Below are positions 43,111 to 50,945 of a DNA stretch of 64,000 nucleotides, one piece after another; the first letter of the stretch is position 1; each line of letters begins with the position of its first letter. The position numbers and the translations under genes are program-made. The DNA is from Winogradskyella sp. (GTDB lineage Bacteria > Bacteroidota > Bacteroidia > Flavobacteriales > Flavobacteriaceae): contig NZ_JABSSU010000008.1 in the NCBI RefSeq assembly GCF_013213835.1, positions 62,001-126,000 of the forward strand, read 5' to 3'. The notes below the pieces were generated by a model. That model made no database searches and was not told the origin of the DNA. It worked only from the letters and a program-made list of their open reading frames with translations.

Positions 43111-43144
43111 AAAAAAAAACTCTGACCAGTAAAGATCAGAGTTT
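43111..43144 (-). terminator. Terminator after metK
   Basis: AAACTCTGA (43117-43125) and TCAGAGTTT (43136-43144) with a long T-run on the minus strand. The rest of the 149-bp gap to 43019 shows no gene. Confidence 0.88.
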
Positions 43145-43167
43145 AAATATCTTCGATTCATAACCTA

Positions 43168-44421
43168 TTAAAGGTTAAAAGCCGCTTTTACCTTATCTAC
43201 AAAATCGAGTTTTTCCCAAGTAAATAATTCTACATCTAATGTTTTAGAATCACCATTTGGTTGCGTAAAGGTTTTAGAAATAGTTTCGTTTTGTCTTCCC
43301 ATATGTCCGTAAGCTGCCGTTTCGCTATACATGGGTTGACGCAGTTTTAATCTGCTTTCGATAGCTGCTGGTCGCATATCAAATATTTCAGCGACTTTAT
43401 TTGCAATTTCTCCATCAGTTAAATTAAATGGACAAGTGCCATAAGTGTTTATAAATATTCCCATAGGTTCTACAACACCTATTGCATAAGATACTTGTAC
43501 TAAGACTTCCTCACATAATCCAGCCGCAACAAGGTTTTTTGCAATATGACGTGTTGCATAAGCCGCACTTCGATCTACTTTACTTGGGTCTTTCCCAGAA
43601 AATGCTCCACCACCATGTGCTCCTTTTCCGCCGTAAGTATCTACAATGATTTTTCGTCCCGTTAATCCTGTATCACCATGAGGTCCACCGATAACAAATT
43701 TTCCTGTTGGGTTGATGTGATACGTAATGTCATCATTGAATAACGCGGCAATATGTTTAGGAAGTTTAGCAATGACTTTTGGAATTAAAATCTCTACAAT
43801 GTCTTTTCTGATTTTAGAAAGCATCTCTTCATCAGTGCCAAAATCGTCATGCTGTGTAGAAACCACAATAGCATCAATACGTTGCGGTGTGTTATCGTCA
43901 CTGTATTCTATAGTTACCTGACTCTTAGAGTCTGGTCTTAAATATGTAATGTCTTTATTTTCGTGACGTAATGCAGCGAGTTCTTTTAGTATACGATGTG
44001 ATAAATCTAATGCCAAAGGCATATAATTTTCAGTCTCATTTGTGGCATAACCAAACATCATACCTTGATCACCCGCACCTTGTTCTTCTTTAGTAGCCTT
44101 GTCCACACCACGATTAATGTCTTCAGATTGTTCGTGTATTGCTGATAAAACACCACAAGAATTACCATCAAACATGTATTCGCCTTTGGTGTAGCCAATA
44201 TTATTAATGGTGTCTCTCGCAATTTTTTGTACGTCTAAATATGTGTTAGACTTTACTTCGCCAGCTAATACAACTTGGCCTGTAGTCACTAAAGTTTCGC
44301 AAGCCACTTTAGATTCTGGGTCAAAAGCTAAGAAGTTATCAATTAATGCATCACTAATTTGATCTGCAACTTTATCTGGATGTCCTTCAGACACACTCTC
44401 AGATGTAAACAAATACGCCAT
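43168..44421 (-). CDS. metK: S-adenosylmethionine synthetase
   Basis: A 417-residue cytosolic enzyme forming SAM from methionine and ATP. Signature motifs are [30 protein letters not shown], and [19 protein letters not shown]. Length is slightly longer than the E. coli enzyme (384) and usual for Bacteroidota. It is monocistronic: an exact -7 promoter element, a SAM-II-type leader and its own terminator surround it. Confidence 0.97.
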   Translation of the reverse strand: MAYLFTSESVSEGHPDKVADQISDALIDNFLAFDPESKVACETLVTTGQVVLAGEVKSNTYLDVQKIARDTINNIGYTKGEYMFDGNSCGVLSAIHEQSEDINRGVDKATKEEQGAGDQGMMFGYATNETENYMPLALDLSHRILKELAALRHENKDITYLRPDSKSQVTIEYSDDNTPQRIDAIVVSTQHDDFGTDEEMLSKIRKDIVEILIPKVIAKLPKHIAALFNDDITYHINPTGKFVIGGPHGDTGLTGRKIIVDTYGGKGAHGGGAFSGKDPSKVDRSAAYATRHIAKNLVAAGLCEEVLVQVSYAIGVVEPMGIFINTYGTCPFNLTDGEIANKVAEIFDMRPAAIESRLKLRQPMYSETAAYGHMGRQNETISKTFTQPNGDSKTLDVELFTWEKLDFVDKVKAAFNL

Positions 44422-44466
44422 ATACGTTCTTCAATTTATAATTAAAATTTGATGGATCGATTGGTC

Positions 44467-44497
44467 GCTAGAGAAGTAGAATCATTACTGCTTTAGC
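44467..44497 (-). promoter_or_regulatory. Candidate switching hairpin downstream of the SAM-II core
   Basis: On the minus strand GCTA (44497-44494) can pair with TAGC (44470-44467), and AGTA (44489-44486) with TACT (44478-44475). The GCTA is also the start of the conserved riboswitch GCUAAAG block, so the two structures exclude each other. Confidence 0.45.
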
Positions 44498-44581
44498 ATT
44501 TAATTCCCAATTAAATTGAACATCTGTTATCCAGATGACTTATAATTGGAAGAGGTTGCAATCAGATCAAATTTTTCCTCT
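44491..44581 (-). promoter_or_regulatory. SAM-II-type riboswitch in the metK leader
   Basis: Read on the minus strand: AGAGG (44581-44577), AUUUG, AUCUGA, UUGCA, CCUCU (P1 closes), then UUAAA (44503-44499) and GCUAAAG (44497-44491). These are the conserved SAM-II blocks in the right order. Between P1 and UUAAA sits an additional hairpin: CCAATTA/TAATTGG outside and CATCTG/CAGATG inside (44549-44507). The location directly before metK and just after an exact promoter fits SAM feedback. Confidence 0.82.
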
Positions 44582-44595
44582 ATTATTTAGCTCGG

Positions 44596-44603
44596 CAAAA
44601 GTA
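44596..44603 (-). promoter_or_regulatory. -7 element of the metK promoter
   Basis: TACTTTTG on the minus strand, an exact TAnnTTTG match. Transcription would start about 7 nt later, just before riboswitch P1. Confidence 0.7.
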
Positions 44604-44766
44604 CGCATTAAAATTAAATTTAGAAACGTTTGACGCGATCATAGTTTTAAAGTTTTCATAAAATGGTAAAGGTTTAAATAACCTAACCTTTTATTTGAGT
44701 TTTAATAACAAACAGTAGGCTGAAATTTTTGATTTTTGCGACAAGCAATATAAACCCCAATGCATC

Positions 44767-44865
44767 ATGAAATATTTAAAAAAGAATAAAGCCGAAATTA
44801 AGTTTGCAGTTCAGCTTATATTTATTGCAGCAGTATCTTTAGTGGCAACTTTATTTATAAATTAA
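44767..44865 (+). CDS. 32-residue membrane miniprotein
   Basis: A short frame encoding a Lys-rich head (MKYLKKNKAEIK) and one hydrophobic helix (FAVQLIFIAAVSLVATLFIN). It starts with ATG and lies between the metK leader and the PagL-like gene, 34 bp ahead of the latter. A near-consensus TTTTTG stretch precedes it. Its charge layout (N-terminus in, single membrane pass) is typical of real small membrane proteins, but no homologue could be checked. Confidence 0.5.
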   Translation: MKYLKKNKAEIKFAVQLIFIAAVSLVATLFIN

Positions 44866-44874
44866 ATATTCTCT

Positions 44875-44882
44875 TACTTTTG
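44875..44882 (+). promoter_or_regulatory. -7 element before the PagL-like gene
   Basis: TACTTTTG, an exact TAnnTTTG match, 17 bp before 44900. Confidence 0.55.
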
Positions 44883-44899
44883 CCAGTAACCAATTATTT

Positions 44900-45994
44900 A
44901 TGAAGCACTGGCTTACGAGTTGTATTTTACTTTATGGATTATGTTTGTTTTCTCAAGATAAAACAAATCGCGATTCCTATTTTGGTTTGAATTATTTTGG
45001 AGGAAACATTGCACTTCATAATAATGATATACTGCACTTAATATCAGGTCATCCTGAGGGTTTTATTTTCAGCTGGAATAAAAAAACTTTTGGGAATGAA
45101 GATTGGGAACAACGCTTTAATTATCCTGATTACGGTGCGTCGTTAATTTATCAGAATTTAAAAAATGATGTTTTAGGTAATAACTTAGGGCTGTATGCCC
45201 ATTACAATTTCTACTTTTTAAAGCGGAATGTAATGCTTCGTATTGCCCAAGGTATTGCATATACTTCAAATCCATATGATAAAGTTGAAAACCATAAAAA
45301 TGTAGCCTTTGGTTCTCGTTTATTAAGTTCAACTTATCTAATGTTAAATTATAAAAAAGAACGTCTTTTTGATAAGTTTGGCTTACAGGCAGGCTTGTCA
45401 TTTATTCATTATTCTAATGCTAATGTTAAAGCACCAAATACAAGTGTAAACACAGTTGCTTTGAATGTAGGGCTTAATTATAATTTGGACGAAACAACAT
45501 CTGAATATATAGAGAATCTTACTAAAGAAAAGTTTACAGAGCCTATTCGTATTAATTTAGCTTTTAGAACTGGGATTAATGAAAGTGATATTATAAATAG
45601 CGGTCAATATGCATTTTATATTTTATCAGCATATGCTGATAAACGTTTAAGTCATACAAGTGCAATTCAGTTTGGAACAGATGTGTTTTTCTCTAACTTT
45701 TTAAAAGAGCTCATTTATTATCAATCGGTTGCTTTTCCTGAGTTAGATGTTACAGGAGATGAGGATTATAAGCGTGTAGGTCTTTTTGTAGGGCATGAGT
45801 TATTTGTAAACCGAATATCTGTTGAAACTCAACTTGGGTATTATGTGTATTATCCTTTTGATTTTGAAGGGAGAACATACATAAGAGTAGGATTGAAACG
45901 CTATTTCGGAAAGAAATTATTTGCTGCAGCAACACTAAAATCTCATGGCGCAAAGGCAGAAGCTGTTGAATTTGGATTAGGTATAAGATTATAA
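44900..45994 (+). CDS. Acyloxyacyl hydrolase / PagL-like lipid A deacylase
   Basis: A 364-residue outer-membrane protein with signal peptide about 1-18 (CLFSQ). The block GLQAGLSFIHYSNANVKAPN contains the His-x-Ser-Asn arrangement of PagL-type lipid A 3-O-deacylases. A beta-barrel ending (EFGLGIRL) is present. Bacteroidota members are commonly called acyloxyacyl hydrolases and are longer than proteobacterial PagL (about 170 residues). Lipid A remodelling is inferred from the family. Confidence 0.8.
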   Translation: MKHWLTSCILLYGLCLFSQDKTNRDSYFGLNYFGGNIALHNNDILHLISGHPEGFIFSWNKKTFGNEDWEQRFNYPDYGASLIYQNLKNDVLGNNLGLYAHYNFYFLKRNVMLRIAQGIAYTSNPYDKVENHKNVAFGSRLLSSTYLMLNYKKERLFDKFGLQAGLSFIHYSNANVKAPNTSVNTVALNVGLNYNLDETTSEYIENLTKEKFTEPIRINLAFRTGINESDIINSGQYAFYILSAYADKRLSHTSAIQFGTDVFFSNFLKELIYYQSVAFPELDVTGDEDYKRVGLFVGHELFVNRISVETQLGYYVYYPFDFEGRTYIRVGLKRYFGKKLFAAATLKSHGAKAEAVEFGLGIRL

Positions 45995-46020
45995 CTGTCA
46001 TTCCTGTATAAGCAGGAATC
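45995..46020. repeat. REP-like hairpin
   Basis: TGTCATTCCTGTATAAGCAGGAATC-type element: TTCCTG and CAGGAA pair around a short loop. A partial copy (TGTCATTCCTGCAAGG) lies at 46785-46800 after the next gene. Confidence 0.6.
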
Positions 46021-46029
46021 TTAAACATT

Positions 46030-46782
46030 ATGAAGAAAAAATTAATTTACATAGTATCACTTTTAGTCTTTACTTGTAATAATGAAGATGCCAATGATTG
46101 TTTTCAAAACTCAGGTGACATCATTCAGGAAGAAGTTGAGGTGGCTTCATTTGAACGCATTTTAGTAAATAGAGATATAGAGTTAATTGTAAAGGATTCG
46201 GATGAATTTAAGGTAACTGTTGAAACAGGTGAGAATCTAATTAATGATGTAAATGCGGAGGTTGTGGATAATCGATTAGTGCTTACTGACAAGAACACTT
46301 GCAATTATGTAAGAGATTATGGTATTACTAAAGTATATGTTGAAGCTCCAAATATTATTGAAATTCGGAATTCGTCGCAATATGAAGTGTCTTCAGATGG
46401 CGTGCTCTCTTATAACAACTTAAGTTTAGTTTCAGAGGATTTTAATGAGAACCAAGAATTTACGGTCGGAGACTTTAGAGTTACCGTTAATTCTCAAGTC
46501 ATAAATGCGTTAGGTAATAATATTTCCTCTTTTTACCTTGATGGTAGCACGCAAAATTTATTCGTAGGTTTTTTTTCTGGTTCTGGCCGGTTTGAAGGCG
46601 AAAATCTAATAGTTGAGAATGTTGAGGTAAGTCATCGCGGTAGCAATGATATGATTGTAAATCCGCAACAGTCTTTAACAGGAATTTTAAGAGGAACAGG
46701 AAATCTAATTTCAGTTAATGAGCCACCAATTATTGATGTAGAAAGATTGTATACAGGCCAGTTAGTTTTTGATGAGCAATGA
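46030..46782 (+). CDS. DUF2807 (GIN-domain) lipoprotein
   Basis: A 250-residue lipoprotein with lipobox FTC (Cys16) followed by NNEDAND. The body is a right-handed parallel beta-helix-like DUF2807 domain, also called head GIN: ASFERILVNRDIELIVKDSD, DNRLVLTDKNTCNY, ITKVYVEAPNIIEIRNSSQ and repeated short strands. Function is unknown for the family; members are periplasmic or outer-membrane bound in Bacteroidota. REP-like elements flank it. Confidence 0.82.
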   Translation: MKKKLIYIVSLLVFTCNNEDANDCFQNSGDIIQEEVEVASFERILVNRDIELIVKDSDEFKVTVETGENLINDVNAEVVDNRLVLTDKNTCNYVRDYGITKVYVEAPNIIEIRNSSQYEVSSDGVLSYNNLSLVSEDFNENQEFTVGDFRVTVNSQVINALGNNISSFYLDGSTQNLFVGFFSGSGRFEGENLIVENVEVSHRGSNDMIVNPQQSLTGILRGTGNLISVNEPPIIDVERLYTGQLVFDEQ

Positions 46783-46853
46783 ATTGTCATTCCTGCAAGG
46801 CATAAATTTTTTAGTATTTAATAAATTCGATATCAAGTATGGGCTGACAGAAG

Positions 46854-47747
46854 TTAATTTGTCAACTCCCTAAATAAACTTTCTAAACTTGCATTCTTCT
46901 GGTTAAGTTGTAGAATTTTTAATTCATTATCATGAGCAAAATCAAAAACATGAGAGCGCATGTCTTCTTTTGTTGAAAAGGTGATTTCGTACACAAAACC
47001 GTAGGTGTTTTTAACGTTGGTGACTTGAGGAAGCCTTAAAAGAAAAGTATCTTCAACACGGTAATCAAATTCTACGATAACCACTTGTTCTTGTCCTTCT
47101 CTTAAATCTTGAAGGTATTTATCTGCAACAACTTCACCTTTGTTTATGATAATAACACGATCACACATTGCTTCAACCTCTTGCATAATATGCGTAGACA
47201 AAAAGATGGTTTTTTCTTTACCAATGGTTCTAATGAGGTTTCTTATCTCTACTAATTGATTAGGGTCTAATCCAGTAGTAGGCTCATCAAGAATAAGAAC
47301 ATCAGGATTATGTAAAAGCGCATTAGCTAACCCAACACGTTGACGATAACCTTTAGATAGCTGGCCTATTTTTTTATGTGCTTCTGGCGTTAACCCTGTT
47401 AATTCAATAACTTCATTAATCCGAGATTTGGCAACACCATAAACATTAGCATTAAAGTTTAAATACTCTTTGACGTATAGCTCTAGATATAACGGATTAT
47501 GTTCTGGTAAATAACCTACGCTACTTTGAACATTTTTTTTGTTTGTGTTTACGTCATAACCATTAACCATGGCAGTTCCTTCAGAGGCATCTATGTAAGT
47601 CGTTAAAATTTTCATCATGGTAGATTTCCCTGCTCCATTTGGGCCCAAAAATCCAACTACTTCAGCATCATTAACCTTAAAAGAAACATCATTTAATGCT
47701 TTTTGGTCTTTATATACTTTTGTGATGTTTTTTACTTCTATAGACAT
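46854..47747 (-). CDS. gldA: Gliding motility ABC transporter ATP-binding protein
   Basis: A 297-residue ATPase: Walker A GPNGAGKST (residues 35-43), signature LSKGYRQRVGLANALL, Walker B VLILDEPTTGLDPN. The full-length GldA pattern (MSIEVKNITKVYKDQKALND, FLSTHIMQEVEAMCDR) fits the protein that works with GldF and GldG in flavobacterial gliding. gldF and gldG are not adjacent here. Its promoter lies just upstream. Confidence 0.9.
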   Translation of the reverse strand: MSIEVKNITKVYKDQKALNDVSFKVNDAEVVGFLGPNGAGKSTMMKILTTYIDASEGTAMVNGYDVNTNKKNVQSSVGYLPEHNPLYLELYVKEYLNFNANVYGVAKSRINEVIELTGLTPEAHKKIGQLSKGYRQRVGLANALLHNPDVLILDEPTTGLDPNQLVEIRNLIRTIGKEKTIFLSTHIMQEVEAMCDRVIIINKGEVVADKYLQDLREGQEQVVIVEFDYRVEDTFLLRLPQVTNVKNTYGFVYEITFSTKEDMRSHVFDFAHDNELKILQLNQKNASLESLFRELTN

Positions 47748-47765
47748 AAACGGGAATATTTAAAT

Positions 47766-47773
47766 CAAAAATA
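47766..47773 (-). promoter_or_regulatory. -7 element of the gldA promoter
   Basis: TATTTTTG on the minus strand, an exact TAnnTTTG match, 19 bp before the gldA start. Confidence 0.6.
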
Positions 47774-47854
47774 AATAATATATAATAGCACTCAATATTT
47801 ATTATCAAATCTTTAAAATTTCAGAAAACCTCTAAAAAATAGGATTATTCAATT

Positions 47855-47883
47855 TTGATTTGTGAAAATATTATTTACATTAG
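47855..47883 (+). promoter_or_regulatory. Promoter of the aromatic amino-acid operon
   Basis: TTG (47855-47857), 18-nt spacer, TACATTAG (47876-47883), near consensus. The start site would fall near 47890, just before the leader peptide. Confidence 0.55.
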
Positions 47884-47907
47884 CCACATATTGATAAACA
47901 ATAGGTA

Positions 47908-47958
47908 ATGAATATCACTAAAACATATTATAACTGGTTTTATTTCTTTTTTAGCTAA
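47908..47958 (+). CDS. Leader peptide of the pheA operon
   Basis: A 16-residue frame: MNITKTYYNWFYFFFS and a TAA stop. Nine consecutive positions hold eight aromatic residues (YYNWFYFFF: Tyr, Trp and Phe codons). Such a run just before a terminator at an aromatic operon is the mark of ribosome-mediated attenuation. It ends 42 bp before the terminator stem. Confidence 0.88.
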   Translation: MNITKTYYNWFYFFFS

Positions 47959-48030
47959 AGGAACGAGACTTAATATGTTTTATTTTAAAGTATAATTTCA
48001 AAAAGTCTCGATGTAATCGGGACTTTTTCT
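47921..48030 (+). promoter_or_regulatory. Phe/Tyr attenuator: antiterminator and terminator
   Basis: Terminator: AAAAAGTCTCGAT (48000-48012) pairs with ATCGGGACTTTTT (48016-48028), 13 bp with one U-G, GTA loop, T-rich tail. Antiterminator: CGAGACTT (47964-47971) is an exact complement of AAGTCTCG (48003-48010), the left terminator arm. A protector pairing AAACATATTA (47921-47930) with TAATATGTTT (47971-47980) covers the stretch beside the antiterminator arm. Stalling on the aromatic codons would free the antiterminator; reading to the stop would block it. Confidence 0.88.
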
Positions 48031-48060
48031 TTTGTGCTAAGAATTTAAAAGATTGAAAAT

Positions 48061-48888
48061 TTGAACAAACCAATTGCAATACAAGGTATTAAAGGCTCAT
48101 TCCATCATGAGGTGGCACAGCATTACTTTAATGAAGCAACCGATGTTGTTGAGTGCATGTCTTTTGATGGTGCTGTAGATAGTCTATTAAATGGCCGTAC
48201 AGACAATATTGTTATGGCTTTAGAGAATTCTATTGCGGGTTCTATTATACCAAATTATGCTTTAATTGATAATCATGACTTAAAAATAGTTGGTGAATAC
48301 TATTTAGATATCCAGCATAATTTACTGGTTTTAAAAGGGCAATCTATTGAAGATATCAAAGAAGTACATTCACATCCAATGGCCTTGCTGCAATGTAAAG
48401 TATTTTTTAAAGACTATCCTCAAATCAAGCTTGTAGAAGCGAAGGATACTGCAGACGTAGCTAAACAAATAGCAGAAGGCAATGTTAAGGGAATTGCAGC
48501 TATCGCAAGTAAAAATGCTGCTGCATTATATGGTTTACAGGTGCTAGCTGAAAGTATTCAAACCATAAAGCATAATGAAACACGGTTTGTGATTGTAAAA
48601 CGGAATACTGATGTTGAAAATTCAGAGATAATTAACAAAGCATCCTTAAAGTTTCAGTTAGATCATAAACGAGGTAGCTTAGCAACAATTTTGAATGTAA
48701 TGAGCGACTGCAAACTAAATTTAACTAAGATTCAATCTTTACCAAAAATTGATACACCATGGAAATATGGTTTCTTTGTTGATGTCACTTTTGATGAATT
48801 TAAAGATTACGATAAAGCAAAATCCATAATGCAAATTATGGCTGAAAATTTTAAAGTTTTAGGAGAATATAAAAATGCTAGAGTATGA
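48061..48888 (+). CDS. pheA: Prephenate dehydratase
   Basis: A 275-residue enzyme converting prephenate to phenylpyruvate. Catalytic domain about 1-185 (IAIQGIKGSFHHEVA, ALENSIAGSIIPNY, ETRFVIVKR) and an ACT domain (about 195-275: HKRGSLATILNVMSDCKLN) that gives Phe feedback. The start appears to be TTG at 48061, because no ATG fits between the attenuator and the conserved N-terminus. First gene of the operon; it overlaps the next by 4 bp (ATGA). Confidence 0.94.
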   Translation: MNKPIAIQGIKGSFHHEVAQHYFNEATDVVECMSFDGAVDSLLNGRTDNIVMALENSIAGSIIPNYALIDNHDLKIVGEYYLDIQHNLLVLKGQSIEDIKEVHSHPMALLQCKVFFKDYPQIKLVEAKDTADVAKQIAEGNVKGIAAIASKNAAALYGLQVLAESIQTIKHNETRFVIVKRNTDVENSEIINKASLKFQLDHKRGSLATILNVMSDCKLNLTKIQSLPKIDTPWKYGFFVDVTFDEFKDYDKAKSIMQIMAENFKVLGEYKNARV

Positions 48889-50027
48889 TAGAAGTTGCAA
48901 AACGACTTAATAGTGTTGAGGAATATTATTTCTCTCGAAAATTAAAGGAGGTAGCGTTTTTAAAATCTCAAGGTAAGCCAATCATTAATTTAGGAATAGG
49001 AAGTCCTGACTTAGAGCCACCTTTCAAGGCTTCGATGATGCTTAGAGATAGTCTTGATGATGAAGGTGCCCATAAATATCAGAGTTATCAAGGGTTACCA
49101 GAATTAAGAGATGCGGTAGAGACCTTTTATAAGGACCGCTATAAAGTCACTATAAATGGTAAAACTGAGGTATTACCGTTAATGGGAAGTAAGGAAGGCA
49201 TTATGCACATTTCTATGGCTTTTTTAAATAAAGGTGATGAGGTCTTAATTCCAAATCCTGGCTACCCAACATATGCGTCAGTTACGAAGTTACTCGAAGC
49301 AAAACCAATTTATTACGATCTCACTGAAGAAAATAATTGGTTGCCAGATTTTGTAGCACTAGAGCGATTAGACTTGAGTAAGGTTAAAATTATGTGGATT
49401 AGTTATCCTCATATGCCGACAGGTGCAAATGCTCCAAATAAGTTTTATGATGAAGTTATTGCTTTTGGGCGCCGCCACAATATTCTGATCGTTCATGACA
49501 ATCCATATAGTTTTGTGCTTAACAAAAAACCTATTAGTATAATGAGATACAACTATGCTAAGGAGGTTTGCATAGAGCTTAACTCATTAAGTAAGACGTT
49601 TAATATGGCAGGATGGCGTGTTGGATTTATGGTTGGTAGTTACGAGCATTTAACTGCTGTGTTAAAAGTGAAAAGTAATATGGATTCTGGAATGTTTTAT
49701 GGTATTCAGAAAGGTGCGATAGAAGCGTTGCAGTGTTCAGATATGTGGTATGTAAGTTTAAATAGTGTCTACGAACTAAGAAGAGCATTGGTTTGGAAAT
49801 TAGCAGAGAAACTTGATTGTACATATGATGAGTATGCGACTGGTATGTTCGTTTGGGCAAAATTACCACCAAACATAACATCAGAAGCATTTGCAGATAA
49901 GGTTTTAAAAGAGCATTCCATATTTATTGCTCCAGGAACAGTATTTGGGACTAATGGTGAAGGATATGTGCGTTTTTCTTTGTGTGCGCCAGAATCAACA
50001 ATTAAAGAGGCAATAGCAAGAGTCTAG
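48885..50027 (+). CDS. Class I/II aminotransferase (aromatic operon)
   Basis: A 380-residue PLP enzyme. The PLP lysine is in NSLSKTFNMAGWRVGFMVG, and GSKEGIMHISMAFLNKGDEV and PNPGYPTYASV are family blocks. Its position between pheA and tyrA implies that it makes Phe and Tyr from phenylpyruvate and 4-hydroxyphenylpyruvate; by sequence alone it could also act on other keto acids. Confidence 0.88.
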   Translation: MIEVAKRLNSVEEYYFSRKLKEVAFLKSQGKPIINLGIGSPDLEPPFKASMMLRDSLDDEGAHKYQSYQGLPELRDAVETFYKDRYKVTINGKTEVLPLMGSKEGIMHISMAFLNKGDEVLIPNPGYPTYASVTKLLEAKPIYYDLTEENNWLPDFVALERLDLSKVKIMWISYPHMPTGANAPNKFYDEVIAFGRRHNILIVHDNPYSFVLNKKPISIMRYNYAKEVCIELNSLSKTFNMAGWRVGFMVGSYEHLTAVLKVKSNMDSGMFYGIQKGAIEALQCSDMWYVSLNSVYELRRALVWKLAEKLDCTYDEYATGMFVWAKLPPNITSEAFADKVLKEHSIFIAPGTVFGTNGEGYVRFSLCAPESTIKEAIARV

Positions 50028-50031
50028 AGTT

Positions 50032-50883
50032 ATGAAGCAGATATATGTCATTGGTGTAGGGTTAATTGGTGGTAGTTTCGCTTTAGATTTAAAGAAGCTG
50101 AATGCAGAGTTTGTGATATATGGTATTGATCATAATGACGCACATCTCGATGAAGCAATAGCTTTAGGTGTAATAGATGAAAAGGCGAATCTTCAGGATG
50201 TGAAAGGTGCTGACATGGTAATTTTAGCTGTTCCTGTTGATGCTACTTTAGAAGTACTTCCCAAAGTTCTGGATATCGTTAATGATGAAGCTATAGTGTT
50301 TGATGCCGGTTCTACCAAAGAAGATATATGTTTGGTTGTAAAAGAGCATCCAAAAAGACGAAATTATTTAGCGACTCATCCTATTGCTGGTACAGAATAT
50401 TCTGGTCCAAGTGCCGCGATTGAAGGATTATATAAGAATAAAACCAATATCATTTGTGAAGTTGAAGAAACTGCTTTTAAGCTTCAAGAAAAAGCCTTAA
50501 AGCTTTTTGCAGATTTAGGAATGCGTATTAGATACATGAATCCAAAAGCACACGATAAACACATTGCGTATGTCTCACATCTGTCACATATCAGTTCTTT
50601 CATGCTTGGAAAAACGGTCATAGAGAAAGAGAAAAACGAACGCGATATTTTTGATATGGCAGGTAGTGGTTTTGAAAGTACGGTGAGATTGGCAAAAAGT
50701 TCACCAGCTATGTGGACACCAATATTTGAGCAAAATAAAACAAATGTTATAGAAACTTTAGATGAATATATCAATAACCTTAAGCACTTTAAGTCGCTAA
50801 TGGAAAAAGGTGATTTTGACGAGGTTTACAATGAAATGGAAAAAACAAATCATATAAAAGATATACTAAACGGAATACAATAA
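50032..50883 (+). CDS. tyrA: Prephenate dehydrogenase
   Basis: A 283-residue NAD-linked enzyme producing 4-hydroxyphenylpyruvate. Rossmann motif GVGLIGGSFALDL (residues 7-19), then HPIAGTEYSGPSAA and SHLSHISSFMLG with the active-site histidines, and ESTVRLAKSSPAMW. No fused chorismate mutase domain. 4 bp after the aminotransferase gene. Confidence 0.92.
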   Translation: MKQIYVIGVGLIGGSFALDLKKLNAEFVIYGIDHNDAHLDEAIALGVIDEKANLQDVKGADMVILAVPVDATLEVLPKVLDIVNDEAIVFDAGSTKEDICLVVKEHPKRRNYLATHPIAGTEYSGPSAAIEGLYKNKTNIICEVEETAFKLQEKALKLFADLGMRIRYMNPKAHDKHIAYVSHLSHISSFMLGKTVIEKEKNERDIFDMAGSGFESTVRLAKSSPAMWTPIFEQNKTNVIETLDEYINNLKHFKSLMEKGDFDEVYNEMEKTNHIKDILNGIQ

Positions 50884-50889
50884 AAATCA

Positions 50890-50915
50890 ATGTCAGGTTG
50901 AGCGCAGTCGAAACC
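50890..50915. repeat. REP-like element in the tyrA-aroF gap
   Basis: TGTCAGGTTGAGCGCAGTCGAA (split here as TGTCAGGTTGAG and CGCAGTCGAAACC) matches the GAGCGCAGTCGA repeat type dispersed in flavobacterial genomes. It lies inside the operon. Confidence 0.55.
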
Positions 50916-50945
50916 TTTCGTTTAAAGAGTTGGAATTTTTAAACT

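Noticed and set aside
44422..44620. SAM-I (S-box) riboswitch before metK
   Set aside because: The S-box core is absent. The conserved blocks and their order fit SAM-II instead.
47748..47907. T-box element before the aromatic operon
   Set aside because: No T-box sequence or specifier-loop architecture is present; the leader peptide with overlapping hairpins explains the region.
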